Assembly (NCBI GenBank): GCA_031180805.1
Contig: JAPSLL010000001.1
Location: 1 to 64,000 of the forward strand
Source: Bacillus sp. (in: firmicutes)
GTDB taxonomy: Bacteria > Bacillota > Bacilli > Bacillales > Bacillaceae
Reading direction: 5' to 3'
Length of the DNA: 64,000 nucleotides
The position numbers and the translations under genes were made by a program. This document shows, piece after piece, positions 46,903 to 55,457 of this stretch (positions are counted from its first letter, which is position 1; every line of letters starts with the position of its first letter). Under the pieces are notes generated by a model. That model saw only the letters and a program-made list of their open reading frames with translations. It did not search any database and was not told where the DNA came from.

Positions 46903-47029
46903 CTTCTGATTCCTCCGTTGTTGTGTATACAATTTCATAAATTATAAAATAGTTCTATCGTAAATCAATTTCTGCAAGTAATTATGTATTTAAAAGCTAG
47001 AAATTCCTTCTTTAAGTAGGATAAAGAAA

Positions 47030-47108
47030 AGGACGACACAAAGATCGCACACCAATCTCAACTTATCAATTGAGATTGGTGTACAAGAACAATACTTGTG
47101 TCAGTCCT
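47030..47108 (-). terminator. nested stem-loop after the rodZ-like gene
   Basis: An inner 13-bp perfect hairpin (ACACCAATCTCAA/TTGAGATTGGTGT, 47050-47093) sits inside an outer arm (AGGAC..ACACAA with TTGTGT..GTCCT). On the minus strand TTTTCTTT follows, so it can end the rodZ-like gene, whose stop it overlaps. A stem of this length and nesting is more than a normal terminator needs. Confidence 0.7.
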
Positions 47109-47994
47109 ACTCTTTTTTAAAGACAATCGTGATATTTTGCGGAGAGCTTTTAGCATCCTCATACTTAATCAGTTCACCATTAACTTTTATATCAGTTCCT
47201 GGAATATTACCTACTCTTACAGTAATTTCAGATTCAGCCGTATAATCTCCTACTTCAGATTCACCTTCAGAAATCACTTTTCCGATAAAAGTTTTACCTT
47301 TATCATTTTTTATACTAACCCATGATTTACTTTTCGCAATAACTTCAAGTTCAAACTTGTCTGTACCTGTAAGTTCATAAACAGTAGAAGATCCACTGGA
47401 CTCCTTAACTGTTATTGCTTGTTTTGGTGTTTCCTCTTCTGGAGTTACCTCTTTTGCATTTGTCGAATCATTTTCATCTACAGCCGGCTCTTCCTCAGCA
47501 GCTTGATTATCATTTGCTGGTGTATTTTCAACATTATTTGTATATTCGGTCTCGCTTTGGTCTGTAATGGAATCCTGTTTTGCATCTGTATTATTTTCGG
47601 CAGCATTTTGCCTCCAAACCCATAGCCCAACTGCAATCGCAATTACGACAACGACCGTTAATATTTTTGGGAAAAGATCCAAAAATTTTGATGCTGATTT
47701 TGGTAATTCCCTATGAGTTTTTACTCTCGATAATTGTTCAGGGAGCTCATCATTGTTCGTACTTGGAACCTCATTTTTAAAATCCTCAAATATCGAATCT
47801 GGATTTATATCAACAGCTTCCGCGTATTGCTTAATAAAAGCTCTAACGTAAAATTTCCCTGGAATGATTGAATAATTTCCTTCTTCTAATGCTATAAGAT
47901 AACGCTTCTGAATTTTCGTCATATTTTGAAGGTCATCTAAGCTAATGTTTTTTTCCTCTCTTGCTTGTTTCAGTCGATTTCCTAATTCACTCAA
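47107..47994 (-). CDS. ymfM: RodZ-like helix-turn-helix membrane protein (YmfM)
   Basis: The 295-residue protein has a cytoplasmic helix-turn-helix (LSELGNRLKQAREEKNISLDD, the start), one transmembrane helix (KILTVVVVIAIAVGLWVWR, about 109-127), an acidic Thr/Asn/Glu linker, and a C-terminal DUF4115 beta domain. RodZ links MreB to the elongation machinery and sets rod shape. I use TTG 47994, six bases after GGGGTG; an upstream ORF runs into ymfK. Overlap-free, 16 bp after ymfK. Confidence 0.88.
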   Translation of the reverse strand: MSELGNRLKQAREEKNISLDDLQNMTKIQKRYLIALEEGNYSIIPGKFYVRAFIKQYAEAVDINPDSIFEDFKNEVPSTNNDELPEQLSRVKTHRELPKSASKFLDLFPKILTVVVVIAIAVGLWVWRQNAAENNTDAKQDSITDQSETEYTNNVENTPANDNQAAEEEPAVDENDSTNAKEVTPEEETPKQAITVKESSGSSTVYELTGTDKFELEVIAKSKSWVSIKNDKGKTFIGKVISEGESEVGDYTAESEITVRVGNIPGTDIKVNGELIKYEDAKSSPQNITIVFKKE

Positions 47995-48010
47995 CCGTAA
48001 CACCCCATAA

Positions 48011-48802
48011 CTAAAAGTCAAATCCTGAAAAACTTGATGAATCAAACGACATTTGTGGCTCTTCGACATCTTTATATGTGATCTCTTCATCAGGTTCATT
48101 CCGAATTTCAATTATATAATCAAAATCATCAATTGTATATTCCGTATTTTGCACAAAAATATCAGGATGTTCAACAACCTTTGTTGCTGAAAGCCTCATA
48201 ATTTCTCTAACTAATTGGAGGTGTTGCTCAGTACCTCTTCTAGTTGAGACAATTCCATCGATAATGTACACATTATCTTCGTGATATTCCTCTGCAATTA
48301 ATTGGCTGCGAATGGTTTGCTTTAATAAAGTGGAGGAAACAAATAGCCACTTTTTATTAGCGCAAACGCTTGAAGCGACAATTGATTCTGTTTTTCCGAC
48401 CCTCGGCATACCTCTAATGCCAATTAATTTATGTCCTTCTTGTTTATATAATTCTGCCATAAAATCAACAAGTAGTCCAAGTTCATCTCGAACAAAACGG
48501 AAAGTTTTTTTATCATCTGCATCTCTTTGTATGTATCTGCCATGGCGAACGGCTAGTCGATCCCTTAATTTTGGAACTCTTAGCTTTGTTACCGTTATAT
48601 TATCCATCGTTTTTAGAATCGATTCAAGGCGTCTTACTTGGTCATTGCTTTCACATTTCAGCAATAACCCCCGTCTGGAATCATCAACACCATTTATCGT
48701 TATAATATTAATCGATAGCATTCCTAGTAGAGATGAAATATCACCTAGAAGCCCGGGACGGTTTTTTTGAATTTGATATTCAAAATACCATTCATATGGC
48801 AT
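48011..48802 (-). CDS. ymfK: YmfK, DUF3388 protein
   Basis: The 263-residue protein begins MPYEWYFEYQIQKNRPGLLG with an ACT-like N-terminal domain (about 5-75), followed by the DUF3388 region with IGIRGMPRVGKTESIVA, which is P-loop-like (GxxxxGKT/S). Function is not established. It is widely conserved in this location in Bacillus, with ymfJ upstream and the rodZ-like gene downstream. ATG 48802 follows AAAAAAGGAGGG, though with a long 11-base spacer. Confidence 0.9.
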   Translation of the reverse strand: MPYEWYFEYQIQKNRPGLLGDISSLLGMLSINIITINGVDDSRRGLLLKCESNDQVRRLESILKTMDNITVTKLRVPKLRDRLAVRHGRYIQRDADDKKTFRFVRDELGLLVDFMAELYKQEGHKLIGIRGMPRVGKTESIVASSVCANKKWLFVSSTLLKQTIRSQLIAEEYHEDNVYIIDGIVSTRRGTEQHLQLVREIMRLSATKVVEHPDIFVQNTEYTIDDFDYIIEIRNEPDEEITYKDVEEPQMSFDSSSFSGFDF

Positions 48803-48995
48803 AAAAGAAGTCCCTCCTTTTTTCAACCACTATTACATATCATATATGATTTTACCAAAAGAGGAAAGAATTATGAATGAACATTTCAAGAATATTAATA
48901 AATTATAATAGAAGACTTAAAAATAAGGTTTTCTTCAATTGAAAATCGGTCGTTCATAACATTTAGGATTACACCTACTAACGAAATGATATAGT

Positions 48996-49025
48996 AAAAA
49001 AGAGAGGATTCGCTCCTCTCTTTTT
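48996..49025 (-). terminator. ymfJ terminator
   Basis: AAAAAGAGAGGA and TCCTCTCTTTTT pair over five bases, overlapping the ymfJ stop; on the minus strand the hairpin is followed by TTTTTTACT. Confidence 0.93.
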
Positions 49026-49286
49026 TTACTGTTGTGATCCGTTATTTTGAACAAGTTTAACCATCATACTAGCAATTGCCTGTTGCTCTTGTTCATTTGC
49101 AACACTCCAAAGATCTGCAAGTACACGTTCTTGAGTGTTTTTTGGGTCGACCTGTTTAGCTAAGTAGTCACCAACTTCAAACGCTAAATTATTGATAACC
49201 TGATCATTCATACCTTCATTTTGTGCATGATGTAAACGGTCACCAAGGAAATTTTTCCACTCATCCCAATTTTCTAATACAGACAT
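49026..49286 (-). CDS. ymfJ: YmfJ, DUF3243 protein
   Basis: This 86-residue, all-helical protein matches the DUF3243 family (begins MSVLENWDEWKNFLGDRLHH, ends MMVKLVQNNGSQQ). Its function is unknown. AAAGGAGGTACTCCT precedes the ATG. It is a separate unit between ymfK and ymfI with its own terminator. Confidence 0.9.
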   Translation of the reverse strand: MSVLENWDEWKNFLGDRLHHAQNEGMNDQVINNLAFEVGDYLAKQVDPKNTQERVLADLWSVANEQEQQAIASMMVKLVQNNGSQQ

Positions 49287-49417
49287 AGGAGTACCTCCTT
49301 TATAATTGATACACGCTTTATTGTTCCTTACCCGCTAAATAATTATTCTTATAAATTCAAAAAGCAAGCTATATTTTTATAAAGGAAAAATGAATGAGAC
49401 TCCTTTGTCCATTTGAT

Positions 49418-50140
49418 TTATACCCAACCACCATTTACTGAAAGAATTTGTCCAGTTATGTATGAGGATTTTTTAGAGGCAAGAAATGAAACTGCTTCCG
49501 CTACCTCATCGGGATGGCCTAATCTTCCGAGAGGTATCTCCTCTTTTAACTCATTTAGCTCTTCAGAAGTAAAATTTGAAAGCATTTTTGTTTCTATAGC
49601 CCCCGGTGCGATTGCATTGACACGAATCTGACTTGGAGCAAGCTCTTTTGCTAACGCCTTTACAAAAGAATTTTGCCCTCCCTTTACCATCGAATATAAA
49701 ACTTCACAAGATGCGCCAGTAATTCCCCAAATCGAAGAAATGACAATGATATTCCCTAACTTTTTCCTAATCATAGATGGGATGATTTTTTGCGTAAGTT
49801 TAAAGGGGCTTGTTAGATGAATGGCAATCATTTGATTCATCTCATCCTCACTCATATCGGTCATTAGACCATAAAAGCTAATCCCACTATTTACTACTAA
49901 TAAGTCTATAGGTATTTTCATTGAGTGAACAAGCTCATCAACACCAGTACTATTTGATAAATCAGCTTGAACCGGAATGATCATTTGTTTAGCTTCAGAA
50001 AGGGAATCTATTAAATATTGGATTTCCTGTTCATTTTGATGATAATGTGCATAGACATGATAACCATCCTTTATAAGCTTTTTCGTTATTGCTTTACCAA
50101 TTCCACCACTTGCACCTGTAACTAAAGCATACTTTTCCAT
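49418..50140 (-). CDS. ymfI: YmfI, short-chain dehydrogenase (FabG-like)
   Basis: The 240-residue NAD(P)-dependent reductase has the cofactor loop TGASGGIGKAI near 9-19, the NNAG-like LVVNSGISFYG, and a catalytic Ser-Tyr-Lys set. Ser is in IVISSIWGITG and the tyrosine/lysine pair is VLYSMVKGG (Tyr and Lys four apart). It is named a 3-oxoacyl-ACP reductase homologue. The substrate in vivo is unknown. I use ATG 50140 after GTAGAGGGAATA; the upstream ORF start has no support. Follows ymfH after a repeat element. Confidence 0.9.
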   Translation of the reverse strand: MEKYALVTGASGGIGKAITKKLIKDGYHVYAHYHQNEQEIQYLIDSLSEAKQMIIPVQADLSNSTGVDELVHSMKIPIDLLVVNSGISFYGLMTDMSEDEMNQMIAIHLTSPFKLTQKIIPSMIRKKLGNIIVISSIWGITGASCEVLYSMVKGGQNSFVKALAKELAPSQIRVNAIAPGAIETKMLSNFTSEELNELKEEIPLGRLGHPDEVAEAVSFLASKKSSYITGQILSVNGGWV

Positions 50141-50164
50141 TATTCCCTCTACTCTCTCCCTAAG

Positions 50165-50274
50165 AAGAGGGTGGCTCAGGAAGGGTCTGAACCCAACAAA
50201 CACCGATATATAGTAAACTAACCTATATATTGTGTTTGAGGGGTCTAAAACCGTTGCTCTTGAGCCACCCTCTT
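50165..50274. mobile_element. 110-bp MITE-like inverted-repeat element
   Basis: The ends AAGAGGGTGGCTCA (50165-50178) and TGAGCCACCCTCTT (50261-50274) are perfect 14-base inverted repeats. The inside continues as imperfect arms (GGGTCTGAACCCA with GGGTCTAAAACC, then ATATAG with CTATAT). The element encodes nothing and fills the ymfI-ymfH gap. Size and ends fit a miniature inverted-repeat element; the alternative is a stable RNA stem in the ymfH-ymfI transcript. No clear target-site duplication is visible. Confidence 0.6.
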
Positions 50275-50288
50275 ATAATCATTTGATA

Positions 50289-51575
50289 TTATTTAGGTAT
50301 TACTTGACATACTGTAAATAAATTTTCTTCAACCGCTTCGTTTAATGTCTTCGTAACATCCTCTTCAGTTAATGATTCTAGCATTGGAACAACATCAAAT
50401 AAATTCATGTCATTAAATGCATATCGTGTAAACTGATTAGCAATATATTCAGGTGAGTTAATTGCTCTTAAAAAAGCACCAATTTTTTTATTTTTAGCTG
50501 CTGTAAAGGATGTAAAATCAAAGCCATTGTTTTTTGCATTAAGAAGGATCTGTTGAATTTTATTTGCTAATTCATCTGGGTTATCCGTGTCCCCACCAAT
50601 CATAGCAAATCCGAAGCCACTCTCTTCTGTGTAATCATAGCTAAAGGTATCATCTATTAATCCTTGGCTATATAACTCTTCATAATGTTTTGAGCTTTTA
50701 CTAAATAGCATATCTAATATTATATTCATTGATAGCTCGTATTTTAATAAATCTTTTCCTTTTCTATTTGGATTTTTCGCCTTCAATCCAACTAAGCATT
50801 TTGAGCTTTGAACATTCATTTTCAATTTTTCAATTTTTTTGTATACTTCAGCAGGCTCACTAGGAAATTCTCTCTTTATTTCAGATTGTGGAGTAAAATC
50901 TTTTTTCTGCTGATTTTTTCTTACTTGCTTTAAAATTGCTTCTGGCTCAACAGCTCCAACAACAAACAACAGCATATTACTCGGATGATAAAATGTATGG
51001 TAGCACTCATATAAAGAATCCTTTGTTATTTTCGCAATCGACTCGATTGTTCCCGCGATATCGATTCGTACAGGATGATTTTGATAAAGGTTTTGGATTA
51101 ATCCAAAATAAAGCCGCCAATCAGGATTGTCATCATACATATTAATCTCTTGACCAATAATCCCTTTTTCTTTTTCCACCGTCTTTTCAGAAAAATATGG
51201 TGATTGTACAAAATCGACCAATGTTTCCAGGTTTTGCTCTACATTACTTGTACTTGAAAATAAATATGCGGTTCTTGTAAAAGACGTAAATGCGTTTGCT
51301 GAAGCACCCTGTTTACTAAATTGTTGAAAAACATCTCCATCCTCTTTTTCGAACAGCTTGTGCTCTAGAAAGTGAGCAATCCCATCAGGAACTGTTTCCA
51401 TCGTATCTTTGTTTAATGGTACAAAACGATTATCAATTGATCCATACTTCGTTGTAAACGTTGCATACGTTTTATTAAATCCTTTTTTAGGTAATACATA
51501 GACATCTAACCCATTTTCCATCTTTTCATAGTAGAGCTCTTCTTGTAACTGGTCAAAGCGAATAGGATTTGTCAT
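50289..51575 (-). CDS. ymfH: YmfH, M16 (insulinase-family) zinc peptidase
   Basis: The 428-residue M16 protein carries the inverted zinc motif HFLEH (about 70-74) with the downstream Glu set in IIGQEINMYDDNP, so this is the catalytic half. The C-terminal half is the inactive M16 fold. With YmfF it should form a clamshell. B. subtilis homologues are peptidases of unclear substrate. Its start overlaps the ymfF stop by 4 bases (ATGA). The genes are conserved in this order. Confidence 0.92.
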   Translation of the reverse strand: MTNPIRFDQLQEELYYEKMENGLDVYVLPKKGFNKTYATFTTKYGSIDNRFVPLNKDTMETVPDGIAHFLEHKLFEKEDGDVFQQFSKQGASANAFTSFTRTAYLFSSTSNVEQNLETLVDFVQSPYFSEKTVEKEKGIIGQEINMYDDNPDWRLYFGLIQNLYQNHPVRIDIAGTIESIAKITKDSLYECYHTFYHPSNMLLFVVGAVEPEAILKQVRKNQQKKDFTPQSEIKREFPSEPAEVYKKIEKLKMNVQSSKCLVGLKAKNPNRKGKDLLKYELSMNIILDMLFSKSSKHYEELYSQGLIDDTFSYDYTEESGFGFAMIGGDTDNPDELANKIQQILLNAKNNGFDFTSFTAAKNKKIGAFLRAINSPEYIANQFTRYAFNDMNLFDVVPMLESLTEEDVTKTLNEAVEENLFTVCQVIPK

Positions 51576-52849
51576 GCATTTCCCCCCATTCCTTTTAAGA
51601 AGTAAATTGTATCTAACTCAATTTTATCTGCTACCTTTATTATCTCGTTCTTTGTAACATTTGCAATTCCATTTAAATAGTCATCATATGAACGATTTAT
51701 TTGGGCAATGACATTATGATAAACGATTTCAACTAATCCATATGGAGTATCGATTGTTTCCAATAGTTGATTTCGAATAACGGCTTTGGTTTGCTCAATT
51801 TCTTGATCTGAAAAATCACCTTTTTTCATTGCATTCATTTGTTCCTTAATAATCGTAACTGCTTGCTCGTAATTTTTTTCTTCTATTCCCGACATGACCA
51901 TCAAGAGTCCTTTATGGCTCTCAATTCTTGAAGCAGCATAATAGGCCAAGCTTGCTTTCTCACGAACATTAATAAACAATTTAGAATGAGAAAAACCACC
52001 AAATATACCATTGAAGAGTTGTAGAGCATAGTAATCGTCATCACGATATGTACTATTCGTACGATACCCGATATTTAATTTTCCTTGCTTAACATCCTGT
52101 TTCTCAATTACTTCATTTTCTTGTACTTCCTGCTTGTTAATAGTTGGAGTTATTTGTTGATGAGAATTTTCAATATGAAAATATTTTTTAACGTAGCTTT
52201 CTACCTCCTGCTTCTCGATATCTCCAACAACATATAAATCAATTTTGTCTGATTTAAGCACTGAACGGTAGTATTCGTATAGTGATTTAGCTGTAATTTT
52301 GTCTACATCATCTTTTTCCCCATTTACGTGTAGAGCATAAGGCTCGCCTTTACACATTTCTTGAACTAATCGTAAATTAGAATACCTCATTTTATCGTCA
52401 TACACTGATTGGATACGTTGTTTTAATGTTCGTTTTTCTTGTGTGACAATTTCCTCTTTAAATGCTTCTCCTTCAAGAACTGGCTTTAATACTATTTCAG
52501 CTAACAACTCTAATCCCTTTTCCAATAACGGTGTTTGATTAGATAAAAATTTTTCATTTGCAATTTCCATCCGAAACGAAATGATATGATTTTCACCTTT
52601 TTTAGATAAATCAACAAAAAGTGTTGCACCATATAATTCATCTAAATGCTGTCTTAAAGTCGTACTTGTTGGAAAGTTCTCTGTTCCTCTTTGAAGAACA
52701 TATGGAAGTAAAGCTCGGTATGTAACATCCTTCTCATTAAGTGGTGAAAGTAATTTTAAGACAATTGTATTCGTTTTAAATTTTGTCGTTGGGATTGTAT
52801 GTAATGACAACCCATTTATCTCTGTTGTCGCTTCATTAATATAAGACAT
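51572..52849 (-). CDS. ymfF: YmfF, M16-family partner without the zinc motif
   Basis: The 425-residue protein has the M16 fold but the HxxEH motif is missing: the equivalent place reads YVLQRGTE near 48. It therefore serves as the non-catalytic half, as in mitochondrial processing peptidase pairs. It includes FGGFSHSKLFINVREKASLAYY, a typical M16 C-terminal segment. It overlaps ymfH by 4 bases, so the two are translated together. Confidence 0.9.
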   Translation of the reverse strand: MSYINEATTEINGLSLHTIPTTKFKTNTIVLKLLSPLNEKDVTYRALLPYVLQRGTENFPTSTTLRQHLDELYGATLFVDLSKKGENHIISFRMEIANEKFLSNQTPLLEKGLELLAEIVLKPVLEGEAFKEEIVTQEKRTLKQRIQSVYDDKMRYSNLRLVQEMCKGEPYALHVNGEKDDVDKITAKSLYEYYRSVLKSDKIDLYVVGDIEKQEVESYVKKYFHIENSHQQITPTINKQEVQENEVIEKQDVKQGKLNIGYRTNSTYRDDDYYALQLFNGIFGGFSHSKLFINVREKASLAYYAASRIESHKGLLMVMSGIEEKNYEQAVTIIKEQMNAMKKGDFSDQEIEQTKAVIRNQLLETIDTPYGLVEIVYHNVIAQINRSYDDYLNGIANVTKNEIIKVADKIELDTIYFLKGMGGNA

Positions 52850-52984
52850 GGATACCCTCCTTTTAGAATATATTTTCTTGTATTTCCTGTAATTATATCA
52901 ATACGTGAATACATTAGAAAATAATATACCTTTTTCTACTTCTATTCTTTCTATAAAAAACCTTCTATATTCAAACAAATAAAT

Positions 52985-53036
52985 ACATGAGGTACCTCTT
53001 AAGGAAAGCTTATCCTACTGAAGTGACACCTCATGT
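52985..53036 (-). terminator. ymfD terminator
   Basis: ACATGAGGT and ACCTCATGT pair across a long, partly paired loop just after the transporter stop. The minus-strand sequence after it is ATTTATTTG. Confidence 0.7.
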
Positions 53037-53041
53037 CCTAT

Positions 53042-54280
53042 TTACGCAAGTTTAGGCATACGATTGGATTTAGATTCTTTTTTCATATCCTTTTTTGGCC
53101 TTATAAAAAGTAAAACAATCACTACAGCCAAAAGACTAATACCACCAGAAAAGTAATAAACAAGGTGTTCATTTTTCCCCATTATATAAGAATAGATTGG
53201 TGGTCCAAGAGCTACTCCAATAAAACGCATTGAACTATAGATAGAAGTGATTGTGCCTCTTTGCTCTTTTTGGATTCCTTCTGTAATGATTGCGTCAAGA
53301 CTTGGCAACGTCATGCCAATTCCAATTCCGGTTATAACTAAAAATGCGATTAAATAATATAGTGAATGTTGTACTCTTAATGCAATAAAGGATATTGTAA
53401 CTAATCCCATACCTACAACGGTCACAGCTTTCATCACACTTTTACTTTTACCAATTTTCTTACCAGCAACAAAGGAACTTACTGAAAGAGCTAATAAAGG
53501 TATAGCTAGAACTAGCCCCTTTTGAATGCCATTAATTTCGTATCGCGTCTCAAGCATGTCCGATAGATAAAATAAAATTCCAAATAAAACAAACATTATG
53601 ATACAACCGACCATAAAAACTGCAAAAAGCCACTTTCCATTATTTTCAAAAACCACTTTTACACTATTTGTAAATTCTTTAAATGGCTGTTTATTTTCCT
53701 TCTTCTTTTTCGGTACTTTCACAAGGAAAAATACTAATATAACACTTATTAGACTAAAAAAAGGAATAAACCAAAATGGAAGATACCATATAAATGATGC
53801 TAATGTTGCTCCAATTATGGGACTCAAAACTTTTCCTGCAGTATTTGCTGTTTCTGTCATACCTAACCCTGCAGTGACCTCGTCATCATCTTTAAACATA
53901 TCGCCAACTAGAGGAATTACAACAGGAAAAGCACCAGCAGAACCAACCCCTTGTAATATTCTACCAATTATAATGAATAGGAATGGGTCATCTAGTGATA
54001 GAGAAGCCCAACCACATACCGCTCCACCTAAGCCTGCAATGATTAAGCACGGAACCATTACCATTTTTCTACCATATCGATCTGACAAATACCCTGCAAT
54101 TGGTATTAATAAAATCGCAACTATAGAGTAAACTGTAATGATTAGCGAAACTTGAAATGCACTAATATTTAGTTTTTTAGCGATTTGAGGTAGAACAGGG
54201 ATTAGCATTGAATTTCCTAAAGTCATTACAAGCGGAACAGATGATACTGCTAACAAATCGAGCTTCTTTCTTCCATCCAT
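53042..54280 (-). CDS. ymfD: MFS exporter (YmfD-like)
   Basis: A 412-residue, 12-helix major facilitator. It has the motif-A loop GYLSDRYGRKMV near 63-74 and the drug:proton antiporter motif C-like GRILQGVGSAGAFPVVIPLVGD. Position matches B. subtilis ymfD, which exports the siderophore bacillibactin. The siderophore role is known for that protein, but is only inferred here. ATG 54280 follows AAGGTGAAGCAAAG. The neighbouring GntR gene faces the same way and ends 194 bp upstream. Confidence 0.85.
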   Translation of the reverse strand: MDGRKKLDLLAVSSVPLVMTLGNSMLIPVLPQIAKKLNISAFQVSLIITVYSIVAILLIPIAGYLSDRYGRKMVMVPCLIIAGLGGAVCGWASLSLDDPFLFIIIGRILQGVGSAGAFPVVIPLVGDMFKDDDEVTAGLGMTETANTAGKVLSPIIGATLASFIWYLPFWFIPFFSLISVILVFFLVKVPKKKKENKQPFKEFTNSVKVVFENNGKWLFAVFMVGCIIMFVLFGILFYLSDMLETRYEINGIQKGLVLAIPLLALSVSSFVAGKKIGKSKSVMKAVTVVGMGLVTISFIALRVQHSLYYLIAFLVITGIGIGMTLPSLDAIITEGIQKEQRGTITSIYSSMRFIGVALGPPIYSYIMGKNEHLVYYFSGGISLLAVVIVLLFIRPKKDMKKESKSNRMPKLA

Positions 54281-54437
54281 CTTTGCTTCACCTTTTGTCT
54301 GCAATATTTTTAACACAATTTCATTTTGTGTAATATGTTGTAAACATATACTGGGATAATGTAGCAGACATATTCTTTTCAAAAAAGTTCTCTAACAAAA
54401 TTTACATCATTAAGTCAATGATGTAAAATTAATCAAA

Positions 54438-54464
54438 ATAAAAAAACCTCCATTTAGGAAGTTT
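54438..54464 (-). terminator. ymfC terminator
   Basis: AAACTTCC and GGAGGTTT (minus strand) pair with one wobble over TAAAT and are followed by TTTTTATTTTG, so the GntR gene and the transporter are separate units. Confidence 0.8.
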
Positions 54465-54474
54465 GATTACAATA

Positions 54475-55200
54475 CTATAAACGCTTTCTTACAACGTGAA
54501 AGCTGAAATGATCTGCTCTAAAATAATTTAAAGAATAAAGGACAGGGCGTTCTTGATCATCATAATGAATTTGTTTTAATAAAAGTAAAGAAGTTTCCGG
54601 ATCACATTCTAATATTTGAGATATTTTCTCATGGTATCCGATTGGTTCTATATGTGTAACAGCATAACTAATATAGATGGATGCTTTATCCTCTAGTAGC
54701 TTAAATAATGATTCTTGCTTATGATCAAAGCTTTCTGGCAATAGATGAGTAGGAATTTTATCTAAACAATAAACTACAGGCTCACAATTTGATGTACGGA
54801 CTCTTTCAAGTAAAAAAATTTCATCTTCTTTGCTACATTTAAATCTTTTTACATCATCCTCTGTAGCTCCTGTAATCGAAGATGAAAGGAAGACTGTTCC
54901 AGGTGTTAAATTTGCATTTTTTATCATATCTGTCACACTATTTAATTGCTCAATCCCTGAAGAAAAACGTGGCTTCGCATTCACGAAAGTTCCAACTCCA
55001 TGCCTTCTAATAATCACATTTTCCTCTTCAAGGATTCTTAAAGCTTCTCTTAAAGTTGCTCTGCTAACACCTAAATCCTTTGACAATTCAAATTCTGACG
55101 GAAGCTTCTCTTTTTCCTTATAAATTCCCTTTTCGATATCTTCTTTAATTTTATCAATAACCCGTAAATACAGGTGTCGATTATCAGCTTTTATACTCAT
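54475..55200 (-). CDS. ymfC: GntR-family regulator, HutC-type
   Basis: The 241-residue protein has a GntR winged helix ([20 protein letters not shown] at about 27-46, then [15 protein letters not shown]) and a UTRA effector domain in the C-terminal two thirds (about 90-235). HutC-type regulators bind sugar phosphates or similar small ligands. The position upstream of the MFS gene matches ymfC in B. subtilis. The ligand is unknown. Confidence 0.88.
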   Translation of the reverse strand: MSIKADNRHLYLRVIDKIKEDIEKGIYKEKEKLPSEFELSKDLGVSRATLREALRILEEENVIIRRHGVGTFVNAKPRFSSGIEQLNSVTDMIKNANLTPGTVFLSSSITGATEDDVKRFKCSKEDEIFLLERVRTSNCEPVVYCLDKIPTHLLPESFDHKQESLFKLLEDKASIYISYAVTHIEPIGYHEKISQILECDPETSLLLLKQIHYDDQERPVLYSLNYFRADHFSFHVVRKRL

Positions 55201-55404
55201 AAGTCCGCCTCCACTATGTCATAAATAAAAAGAGATCAGACATCTGATGTAATACACCAACTCTAATCGAAAATACTATATCATGTTTTTAACTAGAAAT
55301 AAATAAAAATCGATAATTTTTGTCGAAAGTAGTAGAAAAATTTTAAATTGTTGAATAATTCTTATCCACTTTTATCGTTTAATTAAAGCATTAATATAGA
55401 ATAT

Positions 55405-55447
55405 GAAAAAGCTAGACATTTATTTCGATTTGCTGTCTAGCTTTTTC
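55405..55447 (-). terminator. spoIIIE terminator
   Basis: GAAAAAGCTAGACA and TGTCTAGCTTTTTC pair perfectly over 15 bases; the minus-strand sequence after the stem is CATATTC. Confidence 0.85.
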
Positions 55448-55457
55448 ATTTTCTTTT

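Noticed and set aside
47030-47108. Possible CRISPR or tandem repeat reading of the paired sequences
   Set aside because: There are only two complementary arms, no repeat-spacer periodicity, and the arms pair as a stem.
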